The notes under the pieces were generated by a model. That model was not told the DNA's origin. It did not search any database and saw only the letters and a list, made by a program, of their open reading frames with translations. From positions 1 through 61,050 of the forward strand of contig NZ_QDIE01000010.1 of the NCBI RefSeq assembly GCF_003957255.1: DNA of 61,050 bases, read 5' to 3'. Both the position numbers and the translations under genes were made by a program. Shown piece after piece: positions 39,715 to 48,384 of this stretch (position 1 is its first letter; every line of letters begins with the position of its first letter). Source of the DNA: Actinotignum sanguinis (GTDB lineage Bacteria; Actinomycetota; Actinomycetes; Actinomycetales; Actinomycetaceae).

Positions 39715-40338
39715 ATGTTCCACAACATCATTTGGGATATGGGCGGAACCATGGTGGATACCTACCCGCACGTGGATGCCACCTTGCAGGCCGTTGTGCT
39801 CGATTCCGGTCAGGAGGTTTCCCTCCTGGAGGTTGCCCGCCTGACCCGGCGTTCCACCAACCTCGCCATCACCGAGCTTTCGCGCCGTTTCGGGATTCCC
39901 GAAGCGCGGTTCCGCGAGCGCGAACAAGAACTAAAAGACTCCTGGAAAATCACACCTCCGCCCGCGATGGCGCATGTGCATGATGTTCTTGCCGCGGTTG
40001 CCGGGATCAACGGGATCAACGTGGTGGTCACGCACCGGGATCGCGCGAGCGCCCGCACCCTCCTGGAGGGCTTGGGCCTCCAGGTTAGCGATATGGTCTG
40101 CCCCGAGGACGGCTTCCCGCGCAAACCCGATCCGGCAATGTTCACCCATATGATCAACAAACACCACCTGGATCCGGCCCGTACCCTCGCCATCGGAGAT
40201 CGACCCATCGATATCACGACGGCGCACAAAGTTGGCGTAGCCGGTGCTCTCCTAGAAACTCCCGGTATTGAGCTGGAGGCAGATGCCGATTATCGCATTA
40301 CTGATCTTGCCGAAGTCCTCCCGCTCCTCGGCTCATAA
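39715..40338 (+). CDS. HAD superfamily hydrolase
   Basis: 207 aa from the ATG at 39715 behind a GAGGAGGA site. Motif I reads WDMGGTMVDTYPHVD: the nucleophile Asp is present, but the second Asp (the general acid) is Gly, as in a subgroup of HAD proteins from Gram-positive bacteria. VVVTHRD is motif II, KPDPAMF motif III Lys, and AIGDRPIDITTA motif IV. Probably a phosphatase or phosphotransferase with a helical cap of the beta-phosphoglucomutase type; the missing acid could favour a phosphotransfer or slow reaction. Substrate unknown. Confidence 0.85.
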   Translation: MFHNIIWDMGGTMVDTYPHVDATLQAVVLDSGQEVSLLEVARLTRRSTNLAITELSRRFGIPEARFREREQELKDSWKITPPPAMAHVHDVLAAVAGINGINVVVTHRDRASARTLLEGLGLQVSDMVCPEDGFPRKPDPAMFTHMINKHHLDPARTLAIGDRPIDITTAHKVGVAGALLETPGIELEADADYRITDLAEVLPLLGS

Positions 40339-40439
40339 GCTAGCGGCGTAGCTTGTGCCCGCGCGGGAGTTTTTCTGGCACAACTGCGCTTATTGCGAGG
40401 AACGGCCAGTTTCAGCGACCCCATGCCTTTCCAGCCGCC

Positions 40440-40967
40440 TCAGACTTTTCCAGTCACCCCGGGCATTTCTAGCCGCAGCAGTGCTTTTTTCATATCCAGC
40501 CCGCCCGCGTATCCGCCCAGGGCGCCACGCGCGGCAAGCACTCGGTGGCAGGGCAGCACAATAGGTATCGGATTACGCGCGCATGCCGATCCCACCGCAC
40601 GCACCGCACGCGGGTTGCCCGCCATTGCAGCAAGCTGGCCATACGAGCGGGTCTGCCCGTAGGGAATCTCCCCGAGGGTGCGCTGCAACCGGGCCGCAAA
40701 GGGGCCGCGAGTGAGAACCAGATCGGTCGGGAGTGTGAAATAGGTGCGTTCCCCCGCGAAATATTCGGTGAGCTGGGCGCATGCTTCCGCCGCGAGCTGC
40801 TCCGCCCGGCACCGCTCTTCGCCTTTCTCAAGCTCGATAACCGCCTGCGGGCGCGGCAGCCCGGGAAGCACCACCGCGATAAGCGCATGCGCCTGCGCCG
40901 CAACGGCGAATTGCCCCAGTGGGGAATCACAGGAGCGCCATACCGCTGCGGCGCAGGCACGTGTCAC
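40440..40967 (-). CDS. ogt: Methylated-DNA--protein-cysteine S-methyltransferase
   Basis: 175 aa, usual length. It repairs O6-methylguanine by moving the alkyl group to its own Cys. PYGQTRSYGQLAAMAG (helix-turn-helix and Arg finger region) precedes IPIVLPCHRVLAARGALGGYAGGL with the acceptor Cys in PCHRV. The N-terminal domain is Ogt-like and lacks an Ada-type zinc motif. GTG start at 40967, 11 bp after the FMN reductase stop, so probably in one transcript with it. Confidence 0.93.
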   Translation of the reverse strand: MTRACAAAVWRSCDSPLGQFAVAAQAHALIAVVLPGLPRPQAVIELEKGEERCRAEQLAAEACAQLTEYFAGERTYFTLPTDLVLTRGPFAARLQRTLGEIPYGQTRSYGQLAAMAGNPRAVRAVGSACARNPIPIVLPCHRVLAARGALGGYAGGLDMKKALLRLEMPGVTGKV

Positions 40968-40978
40968 GGTAGGTTTCT

Positions 40979-41530
40979 TTACTTCGCGAGCTGGGAGGTG
41001 AGTTGTTCAAGGCCGCTCAGCACGGCTTCTACTTCACCCGCGCGGCGTTCCAACGGGGTGAAGTCGCCGGCTGTCCAATCCTCAAACATCATGAAATTCA
41101 CTTCGGAGCGGATGGCGGGCATATTGAAATTAGCCGTAATCTGGCGCCACTGCTCGATAGCGCGCACGCCCCCGATGGAGCCGTGTCCCACGAAGGCAAC
41201 CGGCTTATTCATCCACTCGATACCCAGCGCATCAACCGCGTTCTTGAACGCCCCGGGAACCCCGTGGTTGTATTCCGGGGTCACGAAAATAAAGGCGTCG
41301 AATTCACCGATTTTATCGGCCCAGCGCTGAATGGCCGGGTTATCGTAACGGCCCGCGGCCGCGGCCGGAACCACGGGGCTGGTGAGGAGCGGAATATCGA
41401 AATCCTTGATGTTGACGAGTTCGTAGGTGGCCTCCCCAGCCCGCTGGGATGCGAGCTGGGCGACGTACCGAGCCACACTTTCGGTGGCCTGACCCTCGCG
41501 AATTGATCCGGAAATAATTGCGATCTTCAT
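40979..41530 (-). CDS. NADPH-dependent FMN reductase
   Basis: 183 aa. Flavodoxin-like fold: IISGSIREGQATESVARYV binds the FMN phosphate and FVTPEYNHGVPGAFKNAVDAL is the flavin-binding signature. It reduces flavin, quinones or azo compounds with NAD(P)H in the cytosol. ATG at 41530 with an AAAGGA site 6 nt away. Operon with ogt. Confidence 0.92.
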   Translation of the reverse strand: MKIAIISGSIREGQATESVARYVAQLASQRAGEATYELVNIKDFDIPLLTSPVVPAAAAGRYDNPAIQRWADKIGEFDAFIFVTPEYNHGVPGAFKNAVDALGIEWMNKPVAFVGHGSIGGVRAIEQWRQITANFNMPAIRSEVNFMMFEDWTAGDFTPLERRAGEVEAVLSGLEQLTSQLAK

Positions 41531-41581
41531 AAACGTGTCCTTTCATTGAGGTGAGCGACACCCAGATTACCAATCACTCAT

Positions 41582-42271
41582 TTACCTTTCAACGGGATAG
41601 GTAGTGCCCCGGTTCAGCTCTGTGCGAACATCGCTCGCTCGGGTATGAGCACCATCCGCTGCGGTACTGGTGGGCGCCTGCGCCTCACCGCCGTGTCCCA
41701 CCGCAGCACCGGCATTCTCATCCAGATCACTGGCGAGCACGGCGTAGACGATAGTATCCGTCCACTCCCCTTTGAGCCAGAAATCCTGGCGCATATGCGC
41801 CTCTTTACGCATTCCCGCGTGCTGGAGCATGAGCTCGCACACCCGATCCCGCGCGTCCATTTGCGCGGCAACGCGATGCACCCCGCACTCGGTACAGGCG
41901 TAGCGAATCATGGCCCGCATAGCCTCCGAAGCGTAACCGTGCCCGCGAAAATCCGGGTGCAGCACGGTGGCGATCTCCGCAACGCCGTGCTGCGGATCGG
42001 TCATCCACAGGCGCACATCCCCGATAGGTTGTGCATCAAGTTCTATTACGACGGCGAGCGCGGCCTGCGGGCCGCGCAAATCCCGCGCCTGGGCACGCTG
42101 GGCAGCTTCGTTGACCGCCCGTTCGGGATTCCAGGCATCGGTCATGAGGTAGCGGGTGACATCTTCGCGACTGTAAATACTGTGCAGCCACGGCGCATCA
42201 TCGGGCCGGTGCAGTCGCAGTCGCAACCGCGCGGTTGTCACCGAAAATTCATCATATGTAGTGGTATTCAT
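41582..42271 (-). CDS. GNAT family N-acetyltransferase (RimJ/RimL type)
   Basis: 229 aa. TTARLRLRLHRPDDAPWL at the start is typical of RimJ-like proteins. The acetyl-CoA loop is FRGHGYASEAMRAMI with VHRVAAQMDARDRVCELMLQHAGM after it. The C-terminal 50 residues are low-complexity (Ala/Thr/Asp-rich) and extra. Substrate unknown; ribosomal proteins or antibiotics are possible in this family. Second GNAT in a row with the next gene. Confidence 0.85.
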   Translation of the reverse strand: MNTTTYDEFSVTTARLRLRLHRPDDAPWLHSIYSREDVTRYLMTDAWNPERAVNEAAQRAQARDLRGPQAALAVVIELDAQPIGDVRLWMTDPQHGVAEIATVLHPDFRGHGYASEAMRAMIRYACTECGVHRVAAQMDARDRVCELMLQHAGMRKEAHMRQDFWLKGEWTDTIVYAVLASDLDENAGAAVGHGGEAQAPTSTAADGAHTRASDVRTELNRGTTYPVER

Positions 42272-42323
42272 GGCCCTTTAAGTGTAACGACAAACACTTT
42301 TAGGGGAAGAGGCCCTGAGCTGG

Positions 42324-42860
42324 TTATCCGCGATATGGGACGGGGCGATAGCTCGGTAACGGGTCAGCCGCGAGCCTCCCGTACAGATCAACATCGATGC
42401 GCGCGCCATTGATAAGGAATTTCCCGCGTTCGGTTCCTTCCTTGAGGAATCCCGCCGCGCGGGCAACTCCTCCCGAGGCGGGGTTATTCACACGGTGTCC
42501 GAGTTCCAAGCGTTCCAGCCCGCGCCCGTGCAGCGCCCAATCCGCGACCGTTGCCGCAGCTCTGGACATGATTCCGCACCCCCAGTAATCGTGGTGCAGC
42601 CAGTAGGAAAACCACCCGCTTTTCTCATCCCCATTGACTTGGATGCGAACCATGCCGATGAGTTCATCGCTATCTTCCCGGGCGATCACCCAGGCCAGCT
42701 GCGAGTCGGGCTCCGCCAATATCTGCGCGATATAGCGGCGGGCGCTAGCCAGATCCGTAATATTGCCCTGCCGGATCATATCGGGATGGGAGGCGAAGGC
42801 CGCTACCACAGCTGCGGCGTCGCTTTCACGCACCGGGCGCAAGGCAATATCGACCTTCAT
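42324..42860 (-). CDS. GNAT family N-acetyltransferase
   Basis: 178 aa from the ATG at 42860, 6 nt after GAGGGA. IALRPVRESDAAAVVAAF opens the fold; the acetyl-CoA region is YWGCGIMSRAAATVADWAL, followed by LERLELGHRVNNPASGGVARAAGF, which matches RimJ/SpeG-like acetyltransferases. Substrate unknown. It lies 19 bp after ychF on the same strand, so probably shares its transcript. Confidence 0.85.
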   Translation of the reverse strand: MKVDIALRPVRESDAAAVVAAFASHPDMIRQGNITDLASARRYIAQILAEPDSQLAWVIAREDSDELIGMVRIQVNGDEKSGWFSYWLHHDYWGCGIMSRAAATVADWALHGRGLERLELGHRVNNPASGGVARAAGFLKEGTERGKFLINGARIDVDLYGRLAADPLPSYRPVPYRG

Positions 42861-42879
42861 GTCCACTCCCTCGCGCTAC

Positions 42880-43959
42880 CTACACATTAAAGCGGAATTC
42901 GACCACGTCGCCATCCTGCATAACATAATCCTTGCCTTCTTGGCGCAGTTTCCCGTGTTCGCGAGCGGCGGCTACCGAGCCGTATTCCACCAGGTCATCG
43001 AACGACACCACCTCGGCTTTAATGAAGCCGCGCTGGAAATCGGTGTGAATCACGCCGGCGGCCTGCGGGGCGGTATCACCCTTGTGGATGGTCCAGGCGC
43101 GGGCTTCTTTAGGACCGGCCGTCAGATAGGTCTGCAAGCCGAGAGTATCGAAGCCTACCCGGGCCAGCTGATCCAAGCCGGATTCTTCCTGCCCCGTAGC
43201 CTCGAGCATTTCCCGTGCTTCTTCTTCACTGAGTTCCACCAGTTCGGCTTCGAATTTGGCGTCGAGGAAAATAGCTTGGGCCGGTGCCACAAAATCACGT
43301 AGTTCTTCTTGCATGGCAGTGTCAGCGAGGCCGTCGTCGTCGGTATTAAAAACGTAGATAAAGGGCTTCGAGGTCATGAGTTGGAAAGAGCGCAGGGTAT
43401 CCGCGTCAAATTCTGCGGCGTGGTTGGACAGCACCTCCCCCGCCTCGAGAAGCGCGTAGGCCCGTTGAGCTGCATCGAGCGTTTCCTTCGGGGTTTTCTT
43501 CCCCGTCACTTCCTTGGTCAGGCGCGGGATGGCCTTCTCCAGGGTCTGCATATCAGCGAGGATAAGTTCGGTGGTGACCGTTTCGATATCATCCTTCGGA
43601 TCCACGCGACCTTCCACGTGGACCACGTCCGGGTCGGCAAAAGCGCGGGTGACCAGGCAGATCGCATCCGCTTCGCGAATATTGGCGAGGAATTGGTTGC
43701 CTAGCCCCTCCCCCTTGGATGCCCCGCGTACGATTCCGGCAATATCCACAAAATCGACGGTTGCCGGCAGGATTTTCTGGGACCCGAAAATTTCGGCAAG
43801 CTTAGTCAGCCGCGCATCCGGGAGCGGTACCACACCCACATTCGGCTCAATCGTCGCGAAAGGATAGTTCGCCGCGAGCACCGTTGCGCGCGTGAGCGCA
43901 TTAAAAAGGGTCGATTTTCCGACGTTGGGGAGTCCTGCAATACCAATTGTTAAAGCCAC
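42880..43959 (-). CDS. ychF: Obg-like redox-regulated ATPase YchF
   Basis: 359 aa from the GTG at 43959 (MALTIGIAGLPNVG), the usual family start; an ATG three codons upstream at 43968 is possible because the GGAGGG site is unusually close to the GTG. GLPNVGKSTLFNAL is the P-loop, DFVDIAGIVRGASKGEGLGNQFLANIRE (given in parts as DIAGIVRGASKGEG and NQFLANIRE) is switch II, and a C-terminal TGS domain has TIHKGDTAPQAAGVIHTDF and GFIKAEVV. YchF binds ATP, associates with ribosomes and influences stress responses. It is full length. Confidence 0.95.
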   Translation of the reverse strand: MALTIGIAGLPNVGKSTLFNALTRATVLAANYPFATIEPNVGVVPLPDARLTKLAEIFGSQKILPATVDFVDIAGIVRGASKGEGLGNQFLANIREADAICLVTRAFADPDVVHVEGRVDPKDDIETVTTELILADMQTLEKAIPRLTKEVTGKKTPKETLDAAQRAYALLEAGEVLSNHAAEFDADTLRSFQLMTSKPFIYVFNTDDDGLADTAMQEELRDFVAPAQAIFLDAKFEAELVELSEEEAREMLEATGQEESGLDQLARVGFDTLGLQTYLTAGPKEARAWTIHKGDTAPQAAGVIHTDFQRGFIKAEVVSFDDLVEYGSVAAAREHGKLRQEGKDYVMQDGDVVEFRFNV

Positions 43960-44054
43960 GCCCTCCATTCTAGCTAAGAGAAGGGAGGGCGGGCTGCACA
44001 CCGGATGCGTTTGTGGCCCGGTGGCGCTACGCCGCGCACCACCGGGACGCCGCG

Positions 44055-44864
44055 TTACTGCGCCGGCGTGTCCATGGACTTCGGGGCATGCCAGATATCT
44101 TCACCGCGCAGAATTGCGTCCGCACCGCCGTCGATATACAGAATCTGGCCCGTGATGGTCCGCGAGAGTCCGGTCACGAAGAAGACGAGCGCATCGGCAA
44201 TATCGCGAGCTTCCGAAGCGCCGTGGTACGGGGCGGGCAGCGCACCGAAAGCCTGCTTGCGCCCTTCTTCGGTGGAGAGGAGTTCTTTCGTCATCGGAGT
44301 GGCAACCACGCCCGGCCCCACCGCATTGAGCCCGACGCCGCGCCCGGCGAATTCCTCACTCACCGCCGCCCGGCGCACCCACGTGGCAATAGCGCGCTTG
44401 GAGCACGCGTAATTCGCGTAGCCCTGCATCGGACCCTGCGCGGCCAGTTCCTTGCCGTAGGCGAGGGCTTCTTCGCGCTGATCATCCAGGAGGAGCTGGA
44501 CAAGCTTGGGATCGCTGGGCTGCAAACTGGCGCAGGACGCGGTAATAACCGCGCGCCCGTTTTCCGCTTTTTCCAGGTAGGGAAGGAAAGCACGCACGGT
44601 GTCACGCGCGCCAAAGAAATTCACCTTGAGATCGAGAGGCGAATTACTCTGGGTTCCCGCATTCGCGATCACCCCATCGATCTGCGGATACTTTTCCGCC
44701 ACCCGAGCAACCGCATCCGCGATCCCTTCCGGGCTGGACAGATCCGCCTCAAATTCCGCCCCGCGCAAATCGACACCGACGGGCGTATGCCCGCGTTCTT
44801 CCAGAATCTGCCCGCAGGCAGCGCCGATACCCGAGCCCATTCCGGTCACAACGATAGTAGACAT
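44055..44864 (-). CDS. Short-chain dehydrogenase/reductase
   Basis: 269 aa. NAD(P)-binding VVTGMGSGIGAACGQ, GVIANAG, and the catalytic residues Ser (ASCASLQ) and Tyr-Lys (YANYACSKRA) are all present. The C-terminus GPGVVATPMTKELL and GQILYIDGGADAI are typical. The insert between Ser and Tyr is longer than usual (about 35 residues), as in 3-alpha-hydroxysteroid dehydrogenase-type SDRs. Substrate unknown. ATG at 44864 with AAAGGA upstream. Divergent from rmuC. Confidence 0.9.
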   Translation of the reverse strand: MSTIVVTGMGSGIGAACGQILEERGHTPVGVDLRGAEFEADLSSPEGIADAVARVAEKYPQIDGVIANAGTQSNSPLDLKVNFFGARDTVRAFLPYLEKAENGRAVITASCASLQPSDPKLVQLLLDDQREEALAYGKELAAQGPMQGYANYACSKRAIATWVRRAAVSEEFAGRGVGLNAVGPGVVATPMTKELLSTEEGRKQAFGALPAPYHGASEARDIADALVFFVTGLSRTITGQILYIDGGADAILRGEDIWHAPKSMDTPAQ

Positions 44865-45059
44865 GGTGTTCCTTTCTTCCCGGTGCCGCTCCCTCGCAGC
44901 ACCGCCAGCGGTGACGTTAGCCCTATATTTATTGTGATGTACGCTACTCTCCGCTACGTCAAAAAATACCAAAGTACCGTGCGTAGAACAAGGGGCGACG
45001 ACGACGCCAGCTCGCTTCCCTCCCATTTTTCTGTCGTAGGTGGGTGTTTGAATACCGCT

Positions 45060-46325
45060 ATGGATATTTCGATTGTTATAGGTGCTCTGATCGCGGTGGG
45101 ATGCGCGTGTTTCGCCCTGGGCTTCTTGAGCGCGCGGGTGCGCGCGGGCGGGGCGGTGTCGGCGCGGGAGCTGGCGCAGGTGCGCCAGCAACTGGAGGAG
45201 GCGCAGCGCGATGCCGGGGCGGTGCGGGCGCAGCTGGCGGCCGCCCAGGCCCGCTCGGATCGTTTAGAAGAGGAAAATAACGGGCTTATCGCGCGTGCTA
45301 AAACAGATAACGATATTTTGCGTTCTCTGGCTCCTATTACGCAGCAGCTCAGCGCAATGGAGCAGCGGGTCCGTGATGTTCAGGTCCTCCAGGGCGAACA
45401 GCGCACCGAAATCCGTACCCAGCTCACCGCGGCGGCCCGCACCCAGGAAGATCTCGCACGGGCCACCCAGGCGCTGCGCGGGGCACTTAGCTCCACCTCG
45501 GCGCGGGGAATGTGGGGTGAAGTGGAATTACGCCGGGTGGTGGAGGCCGCGGGGATGCTCCCCCACGTGGATTTTTCCGAGCAGGTATCCTCGCGCGCGG
45601 GCGGCGGGCGCGGTGGCGATGCCGGGCTCGCGCGCCCGGATATGGTTATCCACCTCCCCGGCGGCGCTCAGCTTCCCCTCGATGCCAAGGTTCCCCTCAC
45701 CGCCATGCTCCAGGCACAGGCCGTCCCGGCCACCACGGCGGAGGAAATCGCGCGGCGCCAAGATTTCCTCTCCCAACATGCCAAGGCGGTGCGCTCCCAC
45801 GTAAACGCGCTGGCCAAACGGGATTACCCGGCACTTTTCCCGGGGTCACCTCGGCTCACCATTATGTTCCTTCCGGGCGAATCGCTCCTGGCGGAGGCGC
45901 TGCGCGCCGATCCTCCGCTCCTGGAAGATGCCTTGAACCTCGGGGTAGTTCCGGCGTCTCCGGCCTCGCTGCTGGCGTTGCTGCGCACCGTGGCAACACT
46001 GTGGGCCTCCAGCAAGATCAGTGAAGAGGCCGGGCATATTATTACGCTCGGGCGGGAAATGACGGATCGGCTCCGGGTGGTGGCCGGTCACTTGGAAAAG
46101 CTCGGGAACTCCCTCACCTCAGCGGTCAAAAACTACAATTCCGTGCTCTCCTCTTTCGATTCGCGCGTGCTGGTCACCGCGCGGCGCCTGGAAAGCTTGG
46201 ATGCTGATTTTTCCACCCCGCCAGCCATTGCTGCGGAAGAAGGCCAAGTCAAACGTTTCCACGATGCTGGGCTGCGGGAGGCACTCGATGGCGAAGATGA
46301 TCGTGAAACACGGATTGTCCCGTAG
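45060..46325 (+). CDS. rmuC: DNA recombination protein RmuC
   Basis: 421 aa. A membrane helix at the N-terminus (MDISIVIGALIAVGCACFALGF), a coiled coil at about 30-140 (ELAQVRQQLEEAQRDAGAVRA and on), then the RmuC domain: STSARGMWGEVELRRVVEAAGML, LPLDAKVPL, LAKRDYPAL and FLPGESLLAEALR, a PD-(D/E)xK-like nuclease core. RmuC limits inversions and rearrangements at short repeats. ATG at 45060 is the best start; the frame is open upstream. It is 33 bp before xseA on the same strand, so an operon of DNA-processing genes. Confidence 0.92.
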   Translation: MDISIVIGALIAVGCACFALGFLSARVRAGGAVSARELAQVRQQLEEAQRDAGAVRAQLAAAQARSDRLEEENNGLIARAKTDNDILRSLAPITQQLSAMEQRVRDVQVLQGEQRTEIRTQLTAAARTQEDLARATQALRGALSSTSARGMWGEVELRRVVEAAGMLPHVDFSEQVSSRAGGGRGGDAGLARPDMVIHLPGGAQLPLDAKVPLTAMLQAQAVPATTAEEIARRQDFLSQHAKAVRSHVNALAKRDYPALFPGSPRLTIMFLPGESLLAEALRADPPLLEDALNLGVVPASPASLLALLRTVATLWASSKISEEAGHIITLGREMTDRLRVVAGHLEKLGNSLTSAVKNYNSVLSSFDSRVLVTARRLESLDADFSTPPAIAAEEGQVKRFHDAGLREALDGEDDRETRIVP

Positions 46326-46358
46326 CAGTGCGGGGCAAAACATGGCACGATAACTGAT

Positions 46359-47612
46359 ATGGCTTCAACAACTCCGGTACCCGCAACGCTGCCGCAACGG
46401 GCTGCGCAGACAACACCGGATCACCCGTGGCCGCTGCGTCTCCTCTCGGTAAAAATCCGGGAATACGTGGCGAAAATGTCACGGTTATGGGTGGAAGGTG
46501 AAGTCATTACCCTCCAGCGCCGCCCCGGAGCGAAAGTCCAGTTCCTCACCTTGCGGGATCTGGAAGAAAACGTCTCCATGACGGTGAAAATCCTCAGCCA
46601 TCTACTTCCCGCCACCGTCACCTCCGGAAGCCGAGTGGTGGTGTGGGCCGTTCCCGATTTTTATACCGGTAATGGCTCACTCTCCCTGTGGGCACAAGAA
46701 ATCCGCCCCGTTGGTGTGGGTGATATCCTCGCGCGTTTGGAGGCATTAAAAGCCAAACTCGCAGCCGAAGGTCTCTTCGCCCCCGAACGTAAAAAGCCCC
46801 TCCCCTTCTTACCTCGCGCGGTGGGTCTTATCGTGGGGCGTAATACCAAGGCAAAAGAAGATGTCATTATTAATGCCTCGCTGCGCTGGCCCGGAGTGCG
46901 TTTTGAGGTACGCGAAGTAGCGGTCCAGGGCCGAGACGCCGTGGCCCAGATGATTCCGGCCCTGCGTGAACTAGATACTCACCCGGGTGTGGATGTCATT
47001 GTGCTGGCACGCGGGGGCGGCTCCGTGGAAGATCTCCTTCCCTTCTCCGATGAGCACCTCGTGCGTGCCATTGCGGCCACCCATACACCCGTGGTCTCCG
47101 CTATCGGGCATGAGGGAGATAATCCCATCAGTGACTACGTGGCAGATCTACGAGCCTCCACGCCCACGGATGCTGCCAAGCGCATTGTTCCGGATCGGGA
47201 AGCTGAGCTCGACGGGGTGCAGGCAGCTGTGCGCCGCTTGCGCCAGGGGATGCGCCATCGACTTGACCGGGCCACCAAAGAACTCGAAGCATTACGCGCC
47301 CGGCCCGTCCTGGCCCGCCCCCGCACTATGGTGGAGGTGCGCGAACAGGATATCCAGTCGCTGCGCTCCTGGCTGCGGGCCCATATCCGGCGAGATATGG
47401 CCTCCAGTTCCCAGGATATCGCCTCGCTTCTTTCCCAGCTGCGGGCCCTCTCACCCCAGGCAACACTGCAACGCGGGTATTCGGTTATCCTAAGCGGGGA
47501 TGACAGAGTAGTCTCACAAGAAAACGATGTCCGAATCGGGGAGCACCTGCGTGCCATTTTGGCCGCCGGAACCCTCCATCTCGAAGTGAAAGGGAGCGCG
47601 CATGGCAACTAA
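46359..47612 (+). CDS. xseA: Exodeoxyribonuclease VII large subunit
   Basis: 417 aa. OB-fold domain at about 25-125 (LLSVKIREYVAKMSRLWVEGE, with GEVITL), then the catalytic domain: VGLIVGRNTKAKEDVI, VIVLARGGGSVEDLLPFSDE, and VSAIGHEGDNPISDYVADLRASTP. Together with the small subunit it degrades single-stranded DNA processively into oligonucleotides. A helical C-terminal segment precedes the end ATLQRGYSVIL. The xseB start overlaps its stop by 11 bp, so production of the subunits is coupled. Confidence 0.96.
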   Translation: MASTTPVPATLPQRAAQTTPDHPWPLRLLSVKIREYVAKMSRLWVEGEVITLQRRPGAKVQFLTLRDLEENVSMTVKILSHLLPATVTSGSRVVVWAVPDFYTGNGSLSLWAQEIRPVGVGDILARLEALKAKLAAEGLFAPERKKPLPFLPRAVGLIVGRNTKAKEDVIINASLRWPGVRFEVREVAVQGRDAVAQMIPALRELDTHPGVDVIVLARGGGSVEDLLPFSDEHLVRAIAATHTPVVSAIGHEGDNPISDYVADLRASTPTDAAKRIVPDREAELDGVQAAVRRLRQGMRHRLDRATKELEALRARPVLARPRTMVEVREQDIQSLRSWLRAHIRRDMASSSQDIASLLSQLRALSPQATLQRGYSVILSGDDRVVSQENDVRIGEHLRAILAAGTLHLEVKGSAHGN

Positions 47613-48384
47613 GGGACCCACTCCTGAGGGATTCACGCCCCCGGCGCCAGCGCCGGACTCACCCCACAACTTACCTCACGCATCAGGTGCCTCCGCCCCC
47701 CGCCCGCGCGAAGATATTGAAGCGCGCGTGGCTACCCTCAGCTATGAAGAGGCCCGGGCTCGCCTTGTCGATATTGTTTCCCGCCTGGAGCAGGGCTCCA
47801 TTCCCCTCGAAGAATCCCTGCGACTGTGGGAAGTAGGCGAGTCTCTAGCCCGCCACTGCCAGAGCTGGCTTGACGGCGCTGCCGCCCGGATCGATGCGGC
47901 CGAACGCGGCGAAAGCCTCGCGGATCTCCCCGCCCCGGCTGGCGCGGCCCCCGCTCCAGCCCAACCCGCGGTGCCTGCCCCAGCAAACCAGGCCGCGGCT
48001 CCCGCAAGCACTCCAGTGAACCCTGCTCCACCGGCAGCGGCGCCGCAGGATAGCTATCAGGCACCCGCCCCCGCCATTCCGGCACAGGCGTCCAAGGAAG
48101 ACCGGGTAGCTGCCCTACGAGAAGCGGTGCGTGAGGTACGCGCAGAAGACGTACCGGCGATTCAGCCAGCTCCTCAAGCCGCACCCGCGGCGGCATCCGC
48201 CCCCGCTGCCCCGCGCGGTGAGGCCGCTCCCACCGGCACACCCGGTGGCGCCACCGCCACCCAGCAGACTTCCGTTGCGAACCCCGCGGCCGGCGATGAT
48301 GATGATTTCGACCCGGAAGAATTCGCGGACGGAACAGGTCTTGATACCACCCCGCTCACCCGCCACCCCGAGGATTTCGCATGA
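47602..48384 (+). CDS. xseB: Exodeoxyribonuclease VII small subunit with long disordered C-terminal extension
   Basis: 260 aa, about three times the usual 70-90. The XseB helical hairpin lies at about residues 40-105: LSYEEARARLVDIVSRLEQG and LEESLRLWEVGESLARHC. It is preceded by 40 Pro/Ser-rich residues and followed by about 150 residues rich in Ala and Pro, ending in a short acidic stretch (DDDDFDPEEFADG). The tail shows one charged island, SKEDRVAALREAVREV. The extension is inferred to be disordered and may be a docking tail. It overlaps xseA by 11 bp and the next gene by 4 bp (ATGA). Confidence 0.9.
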   Translation: MATKGPTPEGFTPPAPAPDSPHNLPHASGASAPRPREDIEARVATLSYEEARARLVDIVSRLEQGSIPLEESLRLWEVGESLARHCQSWLDGAAARIDAAERGESLADLPAPAGAAPAPAQPAVPAPANQAAAPASTPVNPAPPAAAPQDSYQAPAPAIPAQASKEDRVAALREAVREVRAEDVPAIQPAPQAAPAAASAPAAPRGEAAPTGTPGGATATQQTSVANPAAGDDDDFDPEEFADGTGLDTTPLTRHPEDFA

